Below are positions 41,401 to 54,800 of a stretch of DNA of 64,000 nucleotides, one piece after another; position 1 is the stretch's first letter, and every line of letters begins with the position of its first letter. The stretch is from Halisarca cf. caerulea (Eukaryota; Porifera; Demospongiae; Chondrillida; Halisarcidae): assembly GCA_963170055.1 (NCBI GenBank), contig CAUJGJ010000142.1, positions 1 to 64,000 of the forward strand. The letters run 5' to 3'. Made by a program: the position numbers and the translations under genes. The notes below the pieces were generated by a model that ran no database searches, was not told the DNA's origin, and saw only the letters and a list, made by a program, of their open reading frames with translations.

Positions 41401-42268
41401 CCAAATATTGTTATTAGCACCAGCATATCCAACACTACACAAATATGCCCACAGCACTTCGAAAGGTCATGTGTGTCCACTGGGAATATGCGTGGTGCTA
41501 GTGCCAAATATTGGTATTAGCACCAGCATATCCAACACTACACAAATACGCCCACAGCACTTCAGAAAGGTCATGTGTGTCCACTGGGAATGTGCGTGGT
41601 GCTAGTGCCAAATATTGGTATTAGCACCAGCATATCCAACACTACACAAATACGCCCACAGCACTTCAGAAAGGTCATGTGTGTCCACTGGGAATTTGCG
41701 TGGTGCTAGTGCCAAATATTGGTATTAGCACCAGCATATCCAACACTACACAAATACGCCCACAGCACTTCAGAAAGGTAATGTGTGTCCACTGGGAATG
41801 TGCGTGGTGCTAGTGCCAAATATTGGTATTAGCACCAGCATATCCAACACTACACAAATACGCCCACTGTAGTTAAGAAACTTCATGTGTGTCCACTGGG
41901 AATGTGCGTGGTGTTAGTGCCAAATATTGGTATTAGCACCAGCATATCCAACACTACACAAATACGCCCAAAGAACTTCAGAAACTTCATGTGTGTCCAC
42001 TGGGAATGTGCGCGGGGCTATTGCCAAATATTGTTATTAGCACCAGCATATCCAACACTACACAAATACGCCCACAGCACTTCAGAAAGGTAATGTGTGT
42101 CCACTGGGAATGTGTGTGGTGCTAGTGCCAAATATTGCTATTAGCACCAGCATATCCAACACTACACAAATACGCCCACAGTAGTTCAGAAACTTCATGT
42201 GTGTCCACTGGGAATGTGCGTGGTGCTAGTGCCAAATATTGGTATTAGCACCAGCATATCCAACACTA
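35415..42268 (+). repeat. 33-monomer tandem duplication (3,427 bp), two full copies
   Basis: Copy 1 is 35,415-38,841 and copy 2 is 38,842-42,268, both beginning at CATTAATACGCCAACAGCAC (35,415 and 38,842). Every private variant I followed recurs 3,427 bases later: GTACACTGGG with AAATATTGTATTAGC, GCGCGGGGCTATTGCC (near 36,195/39,622, 37,857/41,284, 38,584/42,011), CTTCAAGTGT, AAATATTCTATTAG, AAATGTGTGTGGTGCTAGAT, CACTTCGAAAGG and CCCACTGTAG. Thirty-three monomers minus five single-base deletions give 3,427. Differences are few (for example CATATGTTTCC in copy 1 against CATGTGTTTCC in copy 2), so the duplication is recent or has been kept uniform by conversion. Confidence 0.92.
37716..37819 (+). 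repeat. Representative type C monomer (TAGTTAAG form)
   Basis: A 104-bp copy in which the usual CACTTCAG start is replaced by TAGTTAAG, followed by the type B AAACTTC. The remainder is consensus. Type C is scattered through the whole window and is regularly spaced in the 26.9-35.1 kb domain. A related minor form has CATCAGTTAAG (for example near 4,150, 6,969, 8,528, 10,813, 15,278, 18,185 and 21,409). That form is a useful marker for the larger duplications. Confidence 0.92.
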
Positions 42269-45200
42269 CACAAATACGCCCACAGCACTTCAGAAACTTC
42301 ATGTGTGTCCACTGGGAATGTGCGTGGTGCTAGTGCCAAATATTGGTATTAGCACAAGCATGTCCAACACTACACAAATACGCTCACAGCACTTCAGAAA
42401 GGTCATGTGTGTCCACTGGGAATGTGCGTGGTGCTAGTGCCAAATATTGGTATTAGCACCAGCATATCCAACACTACACAAATACGCCCACAGCAGTTAA
42501 GAAACTTCATGTGTGTCCACTGGGAATGTGCGTGGTGCTAGTGCCAAATATTGGTATTAGCACCAGCATATCCAACACTACAAAAAATATGCCTACAGCA
42601 CTTCAGAAAGGTCATGTGTGTCCACTGGGAATGTGCGTGGTGCTAGTGCCAAATATTGGTATTAGCACCAGTATATCCAACACTACACAAATACGCCCAC
42701 AGTAGTTAAGAAACTTCATGTGTGTCCACTAGGAATGTGCGTGGTGCTAGTGCCAAATATTGGTATTAGCACCAACATATCCAACACTACACAAATACGC
42801 CAACAGCACTTCAGAAATTTCATGTGTGTCCTTTGGGAATGTGCGCGGTGCTAGTGCCAAATATTGGTATTAGCACCAGCATATCCAACACTACACAAAT
42901 ACGCCCACAGCACTTCAGAAACTTCATGTGTGTACACTGGGAATGTGCGTGGTGCTAGTGCCAAATATTCTATTAGCACCAGCATATCCAACAGTACACA
43001 AATACGCCCACAGCACTTCAGAAAGGTCATGTGTTTCCACTGGGAATGTGCGTGGTGCTAGTGGCAAATATTGTATTAGCACGAGCATATCCAACACTAC
43101 ACAAATACGCCCACAGCACTTCAGAAAGGTCATGTGTGTCCACTGGGAATGTGCGTGGTGCTAGTGCCAAATATTGGTATTAGCACCAGCATATCCAACA
43201 CTACACAAATACGCTCACAGCACTTCAGAAACTTCATGTGTGTCCACTGGGAATGTGCGTGGTGCTAGTGCCAAATATTGGTATTAGCACCAGCATATCC
43301 AACACTACACAAATACGCCCACAGCAGTTAAGAAACTTCATGTGTGTCCACTGGGAATGTGCGTGGTGCTAGTGCCAAATATTGGTATTAGCACCAGCAT
43401 ATCCAACACTACACAAATATGCCTACAGCACTTCAGAAAGGTCATGTGTGTCCACTGGGAATGTGCGTGGTGCTAGTGCCAAATATTGGTATTAGCACCA
43501 GTATATCCAACACTACACAAATACGCCCACAGTAGTTAAGAAACTTCATGTGTGTCCACTGGGAATGTGCGTGGTGCTAGTGCCAAATATTGGTATTAGC
43601 ACCAGCATATCCAACACTACACAAATACGCCAACAGCACTTCAGAAATTTCATGTGTGTCCACTGGGAATGTGCGCGGTGCTAGTGCCAAATATTGGTAT
43701 TAGCACCAGCATATCCAACACTACACAAATACGCCCACAGCACTTCAGAAACTTCATGTGTGTACACTGGGAATGTGCGTGGTGCTAGTGCCAAATATTC
43801 TATTAGCACCAGCATATCCAACAGTACACAAATACGCCCACAGCACTTCAGAAAGGTCATGTGTTTCCACTGGGAATGTGCGTGGTGCTAGTGGCAAATA
43901 TTGTATTAGCACGAGCATATCCAACACTACACAAATACGCCCACAGCACTTCAGAAAGGTCATGTGTGTCCACTGGGAATGTGCGTGGTGCTAGTGCCAA
44001 ATATTGGTATTAGCACCAGCGTATCCAACACTACACAAATAAGCCCACAGCACTTCAGAAAGGTAATGTGTGTCCACTGGGAATGTGCGTGGTGCTAGTG
44101 CCAAATATTGGTATTAGCACCAGCATATCCAACACTACACAAATACGCCCAGAGCACTTCAGAAAGGTCATGTGTGTCCACTGGGAATGTGCGTGGTGCT
44201 AGTGCCAAATATTGGTATTAGCACCAGCATATCCAACACTACACAAATACGCCCACAGCACTTCAGAAAGGTAATGTGTGTCCACTGGGAATGTGCGTGG
44301 TGCTAGTGCCAAATATTGGTATTAGCACCAGCATATCCAACACTACACAAATACGCCCACAGTAGTTAAGAAACTTCATGTGTGTCCACTGGGAATGTGC
44401 GTGGTGCTAGTGCCAAATATTGGTATTAGCACCAGCATATCCAACACTACACAAATACGCCCACAGCACTTCAGAAACTTCATGTGTGTCCACTGGGAAT
44501 GTGCGCGGGGCTATTGCCAAATATTGTTATTAGCACCAGCATATCCAACACTACACAAATACGCCCACAGCACTTCAGAAAGGTCATGTGTGTCCACTGG
44601 AAATGTGTGTGGTGCTAGATCCAAATATTGTTATTAGCACCAGCATATCCAACACTACACAAATATGCCCACAGCACTTCGAAAGGTCATGTGTGTCCAC
44701 TGGGAATATGCGTGGTGCTAGTGCCAAATATTGGTATTAGCACCAGCATATCAAACACTACACAAATACGCCCACAGCACTTCAGAAAGGTCATGTGTGT
44801 CCACTGGGAATGTGCGTGGTGCTAGTGCCAAATATTGGTATTAGCACCAGCATATCCAACACTACACAAATACGCTCACAGCACTTCAGAAAGGTAATGT
44901 GTGTCCACTGGGAATGTGCGTGGTGCTAGTGCCAAATATTGGTATTAGCACCAGCATATCCAACACTACACAAATACGCCCACAGCACTTAAGAAAGGTC
45001 ATGTGTGTCCACTGGGAATGTGCGTGGTGCTAGTGCCAAATATTGGTATTAGCACCAGCATATCCAACACTACACAAATACGTCCACAGTAGTTCAGAAA
45101 CTTCATGTGTGTCCACTGGGAATGTGCGTGGTGCTAGTGCCAAATATTGGTATTAGCACCAGCATATCCAACACTACACAAATACGTCCACAGTAGTTCA

Positions 45201-46750
45201 GAAACTTCATGTGTGTCCACTGGGAATGTGCGTGGTGCTAGTGCCAAATATTGGTATTAGCACCAGCATATCCAACACTACACAAATACGCCCACAGCAC
45301 TTCAGAAAGGTCATGTGTGTCCACTGGGAATGTGCGTGGTGCTAGTGCCAAATAATGGTATTAGCACCAGCATATCCAACACTACACAAATACGCCCACA
45401 GTAGTTAAGAAACTTCATGTGTGTCCACTGGGAATGTGCGTGGTGTTAGTGCCAAATATTGGTATTAGCACCAGCATATCCAACACTACACAAATACGCC
45501 CACAGAACTTCAGAAACTTCATGTGTGTCCACTAGGAATGTGCGCGGGGCTATTGCCAAATATTGTTATTAGCACCAGCATATCCAACACTACACAAATA
45601 CGCCCACAGCACTTCAGAAAAGTCATGTGTGTCCACTGGGAATGTATGTGGTGCTAGTGCCAAATATTGGTATTAGCACCAGCATATCCAACACTACACA
45701 AATACGTCCACAGTAGTTCAGAAACTTCATGTGTGTCCACTGGGAATGTGCGTGGTGCTAGTGCCAAATATTGGTATTAGCACCAGCATATCCAACACTA
45801 CACAAATACGCCCACAGCACTTCAGAAACTTCATGTGTGTCCACTGGGAATGTGCGTGGTGCTAGTGCCAAATATTGGTATTAGCACCAGCATATCCAAC
45901 ACTACACAAATACGCCCACAGCAGTTAAGAAACTTCATGTGTGTCCACTGGGAATGTGCGTGGTGCTAGTGCCAAATATTGGTATTAGCACCAGCATATC
46001 CAACACTACACAAATATGCCTACAGCACTTCAGAAAGGTCATGTGTGTCCACTGGGAATGTGCGTGGTGCTAGTGCCAAATATTGGTATTAGCACCAGTA
46101 TATCCAACACTACACAAATACGCCCACAGTAGTTAAGAAACTTCATGTGTGTCCACTGGGAATGTGCGTGGTGCTAGTGCCAAATATTGGTATTAGCACC
46201 AGCATATCCAACACTACACAAATACGCCAACAGCACTTCAGAAACTTCATGTGTGTCCACTGGGAATGTGCGCGGTGCTAGTGCCAAATATTGGTATTAG
46301 CACCAGCATATCCAACACTACACAAATACGCCCACAGCACTTCAGAAACTTCATGTGTGTACACTGGGAATGTGCGTGGTGCTAGTGCCAAATATTCTGT
46401 TAGCACCAGCATATCCAACAGTACACAAATACGCCCACAGCACTTCAGAAAGGTCATGTGTTTCCACTGGGAATGTGCGTGGTGCTAGTGGCAAATATTG
46501 TATTAGCACGAGCATATCCAACACTACACAAATACGCCCACAGCACTTCAGAAAGGTCATGTGTGTCCACTGGGAATGTGCGTGGTGCTTGTGCCAAATA
46601 TTGGTATTAGCACCAGCGTATAAAACACTACACAAATATGCCCACAGCACTTCAGAAAGGTCATGTGTGTCCACTGGGAATGTGCGTGGTGCTAGTGCCA
46701 AATATTGGTATTAGCACCAGCATATCCAACACTACACAAATACGCCCACA
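42269..46750 (+). repeat. Partial recopies of the 3.4-kb unit
   Basis: About 43,200-44,860 repeats 39,980-41,640 at an offset of 3,220 bp, ending with the AAATGTGTGTGGTGCTAGAT and CACTTCGAAAGG monomers. A shorter piece, about 42,600-43,180, repeats 40,210-40,790 (offset 2,390), which makes an 830-bp step to the next copy. About 45,800-46,600 repeats 43,200-44,005 (offset 2,597). Thus one seven-to-eight-monomer segment, marked by AAATATTCTATTAG, is present at about 37.1, 40.6, 43.0, 43.8 and 46.4 kb. One copy of the core at 46,590 reads GCTTGTGCC, losing the CTAG. Confidence 0.87.
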
Positions 46751-49700
46751 GCACTTCAGAAAGGTCATGTGTGTCCACTGGGAATGTGCGTGGTGCTAGT
46801 GCCAAATATTGGTATTAGCACCAGCATATCCAACACTACACAAATACGTCCACAGTAGTTCAGAAACTTCATGTGTGTCCACTGGGAATGTGCGTGGTGC
46901 TAGTGCCAAATATTGGTATTAGCACCAGCATATCCAACACTACACAAATACGTCCACATTAGTTCAGAAACTTCATGTGTGTCCACTGGGAATGTGCGTG
47001 GTGCTAGTGCCAAATATTGGTATTAGCACCAGCATATCCAACACTACACAAATACGCCCACAGCACTTCAGAAAGGTCATGTGTGTCCACTGGGAATGTG
47101 CGTGGTGCTAGTGCCAAATAATGGTATTAGCACCAGCATATCCAACACTACACAAATACGCCCACAGCACTTTAGAAACTTCATGTGTGTCCACTGGGAA
47201 TGTGCGCGGGGGTAGTGCCAAATATTGTTATTAGCACCAGCATATCCAACACTACACAAATACGCCCACAGCACTTCAGAAAAGTCATGTGTGTCCACTG
47301 GGAATGTGCGTGGTGCAATTGCCAAATATTGGTATTAGCACCAGCATATCCAACACTACACAAATACGCCCACAGTAGTTAAGAAACTTCATGTGTGTCC
47401 ACTAGGAATGTGCGTGGTGCTAGTGTCAAATATTGGTATTAGCACCAGCATATCCAACACTACACAAATACTTCCACAGCACTTCAGAAACTTCATGTGT
47501 GTCCACTGGGAATGTGCGTGGTGCTAGTGCCAAATATTGGTATTAGCACCAGCATATCCAACACTACACAAATACGCCCACAGTAGTTAATAAACTTCAT
47601 GTGTGTCCACTGGGAATGTGCGTGGTGCTAGTGCCAAATATTGGTATTAGCACCAGCATATCCAACACTACACAAATACGCCCACAGCACTTCAGAAACT
47701 TCATGTGTGTCCGCTGGGAATGTGCGTGGTGCTAGTGCCAAATATTGGTATTAGCACCAGCATATCCAACACTACACAAATACGCCCACAGCACTTCAGA
47801 AACTTCATGTGTGTCCACTGGGAATGTGCGCGGGGCTAGTGCCAAATATTGGTATTAGCACCAGCATATCTAACACTACACAAATACGCCAACAGTAGTT
47901 AAGAAACTTCATGTGTGTCCACTGGTAATCTGCGTGGTGCTAGTGCCAAATATTGGTATTAGCACCAGCATATCCAACACTACACAAATGCGACCACAGC
48001 ACTTCAAAAACTTCATGTGTGTCCACTGGGAATGTGCGTGGTGCTAGTGCCAAATATTGGTATAGGCACCAGCATATCCAACACTACAGAAATACTCCCA
48101 CAGCACTTCAGAAAGGTCATGTGTGTCCACTGGGAATGTGCGTGGTGCTAGTGCCAATTATTGGTATTAGCACCAGCATATCCAACACTACATAAATACG
48201 CCCACAGCACTTCAGAAACTTCATGTGTGTCCACTGGGAATGTGCGTGGTGCTAGAGCCAAATATTGGTTTTAGCACCAGCATATCCAACATTAAACAAA
48301 TACGCCCACAGCACTTCAGAAAAGTCATGTGTGTCCACTGGGAATGTGCGTGGTGCTAGTGCCAAATATTGGTATTAGCACCAGCATATCCAACACTACA
48401 CAAGTACGCCCACAGCACTTCAGAAACTTCATGTGTGTCCACTGGGAATGTGCGTTGTGCTAGTGCCAAATATTGGTATTAGCACCAGCTTATCCAACAC
48501 TACACAAATACGCCCACAGTAGTTAAGAAACTTCATGTGTGTCCACTGGGAATGTGCGTGGTGCTAGTGCCAAATATTGGTATTAGCACCAGCATAATCA
48601 ACACTACACAAATACGCCCACAGTAGTTAAGAAACTTCATGTGTGTCAACTGGGAATGTGCGTGGTGTTAGTGCCAAATATTGGTATTAATACAAGCATA
48701 TCCAACACTACACAAATACGCCCACAGCACTTCAGAATGGTCATGTGAGTCCACTGGGAATGTGCGTGGTGCTAGTGCCAAATATTGGTATTAGCACCAG
48801 CATAATCAACACTAAAAAATACGCCCACAGTAGTACAGAAACTTCATGTGTGTCCACTGGGAATGTGCGTGGTGCTAGTGCCAAATATTGGTATTAGCAC
48901 CAGCATATCCAACACTACACAAATACGCCCACAGCACTTCAGGAAGGTCATGTGTGTCCACTGGGAATGTGCGTGGTGCTAGTGCCAAATATTGGTATTA
49001 GCACCAGAATATCCAACACTACACAAATACGCCCACAGCACTTCAGGAAGGTCATGTGTGTCCACTGGGAATGTGCGTGGTGCTAGTGCCAAATATTGGT
49101 ATTAGCACCAGAATATCCAACACTACACAAATACGCCCACAGTAGTTAAGAAACTTCATGTGTGTCCACTGGGAATGTGCGTGGTGCTAGTGCCAAATAT
49201 TGGTATTAGCACAAGCATATCCAACACTACACAAATACGCTCACAGCACTTCAGAAAGGTCATGTGTGTCCACTGGGAATGTGCGTGGTGCTAGTGCCAA
49301 ATATTGGTATTAGCACCAGCATATCCAACACTACACAAATACGCCCACAGCACTTCAGATACTTCATGTGTGTCCACTGGGAATGTGCGTGGTGCTAGTG
49401 CCAAATATTGGTATTAGCACCAGCATATCCAACACTACACAAATACGCCCACAGCACTTCAGAAACTTCATGTGTGTCCACTGGGAATGTGCGTGGTGCT
49501 AGTGCCAAATATTGGTATTAGCACCAGCATATCCAACACTACACAAATACGCCCACAGTAGTTAAGAAACTTCATGTGTGTCCACTGGGAATGTGCGTGG
49601 TGCTAGTGCCAAATATTGGTATTAGCACCAGCATATCCAACACTACACAAATATGCCTACAGCACTTCAGAAAGGTCATGTGTGTTCCACTGGGAATGTG

Positions 49701-51050
49701 CGTGGTGCTAGTGCCAAATATTGGTATTAGCACCAGCATATCCAACACTGCACAAATACGCCCAAAGTAGTTAAAAAACTTCATGTGTGTCCGCTGGGAA
49801 TGTGCGTGGTGCTAGTGCCAAATATTGGTATTAGCACCAGCATATCCAACACTACACAAATACGCCCACAGAACTTCAGTAACTTCATGTGTGTCCACTG
49901 GGAATGTGCTTGGTGCTAGTATCAAATATTAGTCTTAGCACCAGAATATCCAACACTACACAAATACGCCCACAGCACTTCAAAAAGGTCAAGTGTGTCC
50001 ACTGGGAATGTGCGTGGTGCTAGTGCCAAATATTGGTATTAGCACCAGCATATCCAACACTACACAAATACGCCCACAGCACTTGAGAAACTTCATGTGT
50101 GTCCACTGGGAATGTGCGCGGGGCTATTGCCAAATATTGTTATTAGCACCAGCATATCCAACACTACACAAATACGCCCACAGCACTTCAGAAAGGTCAT
50201 GTGTGTCCACTGGGAATGTGTGTGGTGCTAGTGCAAAATATTGGTATTAACACCAGCATATCCAACACTACACAAATACGTCCACAGTAGTTCAGAAACT
50301 TCTTGTGTGTCCACTGGGAATGTGCGTGGTGCTAGTGCCAAATATTGGTATTAGCACCAGCATATCCAACACTACACAAATACGCCCACAGCACTTCAGA
50401 AAGGTCATGTGTGTCCACTGGGAATGTGCGTGGTGCTAGTGCTAAATATTGGTATTAGCACCAGCATATCCAACACTACACAAATACGCCCACAGCACTT
50501 TAGAAACTTCATGTGTGTCCACTGGGAATGTGCGCGGGGGTAGTGCCAAATATTGTTATTAGCACCAGCATATCCAACACTACACAAATACGCCCACAGT
50601 AGTTAAGAAACTTCATGTGTGTCCACTAGGAATGTGCGTGGTGCTAGTGCCAAATATTGGTATTAGCACCAGCATATCCAACACTACACAAATACTTCCA
50701 CAGCACTTCAGAAACTTCATGTGTGTCCACTGGGAATGTGCGTGGTGCTAGTGCCAAATATTGGTATTAGCACCAGCATATCCAACACTACACAAATACG
50801 CCCACAGTAGTTAATAAACTTCATGTGTGTCCACTGGGAATGTGCGTGGTGCTAGTGCCAAATATTGGTATTAGCACCAGCATATCCAACACTACACAAA
50901 TACGCCCACAGCACTTCAGAAACTTCATGTGTGTCCGCTGGGAATGTACGTGGTGCTAGTGCCAAATATTGGTATTAGCACCAGCATATCCAACACTACA
51001 CAAATACGCCCACAGCACTTCAGAAACTTCATGTGTGTCCACTGGGAATG
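46751..51050 (+). repeat. Patchwork region joining two HOR domains
   Basis: Contains pieces of the 35-46 kb type (AATACGTCCACAGTAGTTCAG, GCGCGGGGCTATTGCC near 50,117) and of the 26.9-35.1 kb type (CTAGGAATG, AATACTTCCACAG, TAGTTAATAAAC). The segment 45,080-45,400 recurs at 46,846-47,165 (offset 1,766). The segment from about 47,050 recurs at about 50,380, first with an offset of 3,328 bp (exactly 32 monomers) and then 3,224 after loss of one monomer. The part between 47,900 and 49,900 has more single-copy changes than average, such as CAGCATAATCAACAC, CTAAAAAATACG, TTAATACAAGC and a one-base insertion GTGTTCCACTGG near 49,684. Confidence 0.8.
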
Positions 51051-51840
51051 TGCGCGGGGCTAGTGCCAAATATTGGTATTAGCACCAGCATATCCAACAC
51101 TACACAAATACGCCAATAGTAGTTAAGAAACTTCATGTGTGTCCACTGGTAATCTGCGTGGTGCTAGTGCCAAATATTGTTATTAGCACCAGCATATCCA
51201 ACACTACACAAAAGCGACCACAGCACTTGAGAAACTTCATGTGTGTCCACTGGGAATGTGCGTGGTGCTAGTGCACAATATTGGTATAGGCACCAGCATA
51301 TCCAACACTACAGAAATACTCCCACAGCAATTCAGAAAGGTCATGTGTGTCCACTGTGAATGTGCGTGGTGCTAGTGCCAAATATTGGTATTAGCAGCAG
51401 CATATCCAACACTACATAAATACGCCCACAGCACTTCAGAAACTTCATGTGTGTCCACTGGGAATGTGCGTGGTGCTAGTGCCAAATATTGGTATTAGCA
51501 CCAGCATATCCAACATTACACAAATACGCCCACAGCACTTCAGAAACTTCATGTGTGTCCCCTGGGAATGTGCGTGGTGCTAGTGCCAAATATTGGTATT
51601 AGCACCAGCATATCCAACACTACACAAATACGCCCACAGCACTTCAGAAACTTCATGTGTGTCCGCTGGGAATGTACGTGGTGCTAGTGCCAAATATTGG
51701 TATTAGCACCAGCATATCCAACACTACACAAATACGCCCACAGCACTTCAGAAACTTCATGTGTGTCCACTGGGAATGTGCGCGGGGCTAGTGCCAAATA
51801 TTGGTATTAGCACCAGCATATCCAACACTACACAAATACG
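51051..51840 (+). repeat. 7-monomer (728 bp) step leading into the 19-mer repeat
   Basis: GCGCGGGGCTAGTGCC near 51,053 recurs at 51,781, exactly 728 bases later, each followed by CCAA(T/C)AGTAGTTAAG, ACTGGTAATCTGCG, GCGACCACAGCACTTGAG and TATTGGTATAGGCACC. This shows that the material used in the following 1,976-bp repeat was already being copied in 7-monomer steps. Confidence 0.8.
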
Positions 51841-54800
51841 CCAACAGTAGTTAAGAAACTTCATGTGTGTCCACTGGTAATCTGCGTGGTGCTAGTGCCA
51901 AATATTGTTATTAGCACCAGCATATCCAACACTACACAAATGCGACCACAGCACTTGAGAAACTTCATGTGTGTCCACTAGGAATGTGCGTGGTGCTAGT
52001 GCCAAATATTGGTATAGGCACCAGCATATCCAACACTACAGAAATACTCCCACAGCAATTCAGAAAGGTCATGTGTGTCCACTGGGAATGTGCGTGGTGC
52101 TAGTGCCAAATATTGGTATTAGCAGCAGCATATCCAACACTACATAAATACGCCCACAGCACTTCAGAAACTTCATGTGTGTCCACTGGGAATGTGCGTG
52201 GTGCTAGTGCCAAATATTGGTATTAGCACCAGCATATCCAACATTACACAAATACGCCCACAGCACTTCAGAAACTTCATGTGTGTCCCCTGGGAATGTG
52301 CGTGGTGCTAGTGCCAAATATTGGTATTAGCACCAGCATATCCAACACTACACAAGTACGCCCACAGCACTTCAGAAAGGTCATGTGTGTCCACTGGGAA
52401 TGTGCGTTGTGCTAGTGCCAAATATTGGTATTAGCACCAGCATATCCAACACTACACAAATACGCCCACAGTAGTTAAGAAACTTCATGTGTGTCCACTG
52501 GGAATGTGCGTGGTGCTAGTGCCAAATATTGGTATTAGCACCAGCATAATCAACACTACACAAATACGCCCACAGTAGTTAAGAAACTTCATGTGTGTCA
52601 ACTGGGAATGTGCGTGGTGTTAGTACCAAATATTGGTATTAACACAAGCATATCAAACACTACTCAAATACGCCCACAGCACTTCAGAATGGTCATGTGT
52701 GTCCACTGGGAATGTGCGTGGTGCTAGTGCCAAATATTGGTATTAGCACCAGCATAATCAACACTAAACAAATACGCCCACAGTAGTTAAGAAACTTCAT
52801 GTGTGTCCACTGTGAATGTGCGTGGTGCTAGTGCCAAATATTGGTATTAGCACCAGCATATCCAACACTACACAAATACGCCCACAGCACTTCAGAAACT
52901 TCATGTGTGTCCACTGGGAATGTGCGTGGTGCTAGTGCCAAATATTGGTATAGGCACCAGCATATCCAACACTACAGAAATACTCCCACAGCAATTCAGA
53001 AAGGTCATGTGTGTCCACTGGGAATGTGCGTGGTGCTAGTGCCAAATATTGGTATAGGCACCAGCATATCCAACACTACACAAATACTCCCACAGCACTT
53101 CAGAAAGGTCATGTGTGTTAACTGGGAATGTGCGTGGTGCTAGTGCCAAATATTGGTATTAGCAGCAGCATATCAAACACTACACAAATACGCCCACAGT
53201 AGTTAATAAACTTCATGTGTGTCCACTGGGAATGTGCGTGGTGCTAGTGCCAAATACTGGTATTAGCACAAGCATATCCAACACTACACAAATACGCCCA
53301 CAGCACTTCAGAAACTTCATGTGTGTCCGCTGGGAATGTACGTGGTGCTAGTGCCAAATATTGGTATTAGCACCAGCATATCCAACACTACACAAATACG
53401 CCCACAGCACTTCAGAAACTTCATGTGTGTCCACTGGGAATGTGCGCGGGGCTAGTGCCAAATATTGGTATTAGCACCAGCATATCCAACACTACACAAA
53501 TACGCCAACAGTAGTTAAGAAACTTCATGTGTGTCCACTGGTAATCAGCGTGGTGCTAGTGCCAAATATTGGTATTAGCACCAGCATATCCAACTCTACA
53601 CAAATGCGACCACAGCACTTCAGAAACTTCATGTGTGTCCACTGGGAATGTGCGTGGTGCTAGTGCCAAATATTGGTATAGGCACCAGCATATCCAACAC
53701 TACAGAAATACTCCCACAGCACTTCAGAAAGGTCATGTGTGTCCACTGGGAATGTGCGTGGTGCTAGTGCCAAATATTGGTATTAGCACCAGCATATCCA
53801 ACACTACACAAATACGCCAACAGTAGTTAAGAAACTTCATGTGTGTCCACTGGTAATCTGCGTGGTGCTAGTGCCAAATATTGTTATTAGCACCAGCATA
53901 TCCAACACTACACAAATGCGACCACAGCACTTGAGAAACTTCATGTGTGTCCACTAGGAATGTGCGTGGTGCTAGTGCCAAATATTGGTATAGGCACCAG
54001 CATATCCAACACTACAGAAATACTCCCACAGCAATTCAGAAAGGTCATGTGTGTCCACTGGGAATGTGCGTGGTGCTAGTGCCAAATATTGGTATTAGCA
54101 GCAGCATATCCAACACTACATAAATACGCCCACAGCACTTCAGAAACTTCATGTGTGTCCACTGGGAATGTGCGTGGTGCTAGTGCCAAATATTGGTATT
54201 AGCACCAGCATATCCAACATTACACAAATACGCCCACAGCACTTCAGAAACTTCATGTGTGTCCCCTGGGAATGTGCGTGGTGCTAGTGCCAAATATTGG
54301 TATTAGCACCAGCATATCCAACACTACACAAGTACGCCCACAGCACTTCAGAAAGGTCATGTGTGTCCACTGGGAATGTGCGTTGTGCTAGTGCCAAATA
54401 TTGGTATTAGCACCAGCATATCCAACACTACACAAATACGCCCACAGTAGTTAAGAAACTTCATGTGTGTCCACTGGGAATGTGCGTGGTGCTAGTGCCA
54501 AATATTGGTATTAGCACCAGCATAATCAACACTACACAAATACGCCCACAGTAGTTAAGAAACTTCATGTGTGTCAACTGGGAATGTGCGTGGTGTTAGT
54601 ACCAAATATTGGTATTAACACAAGCATATCAAACACTACTCAAATACGCCCACAGCACTTCAGAATGGTCATGTGTGTCCACTGGGAATGTGCGTGGTGC
54701 TAGTGCCAAATATTGGTATTAGCACCAGCATAATCAACACTAAACAAATACGCCCACAGTAGTTAAGAAACTTCATGTGTGTCCACTGTGAATGTGCGTG

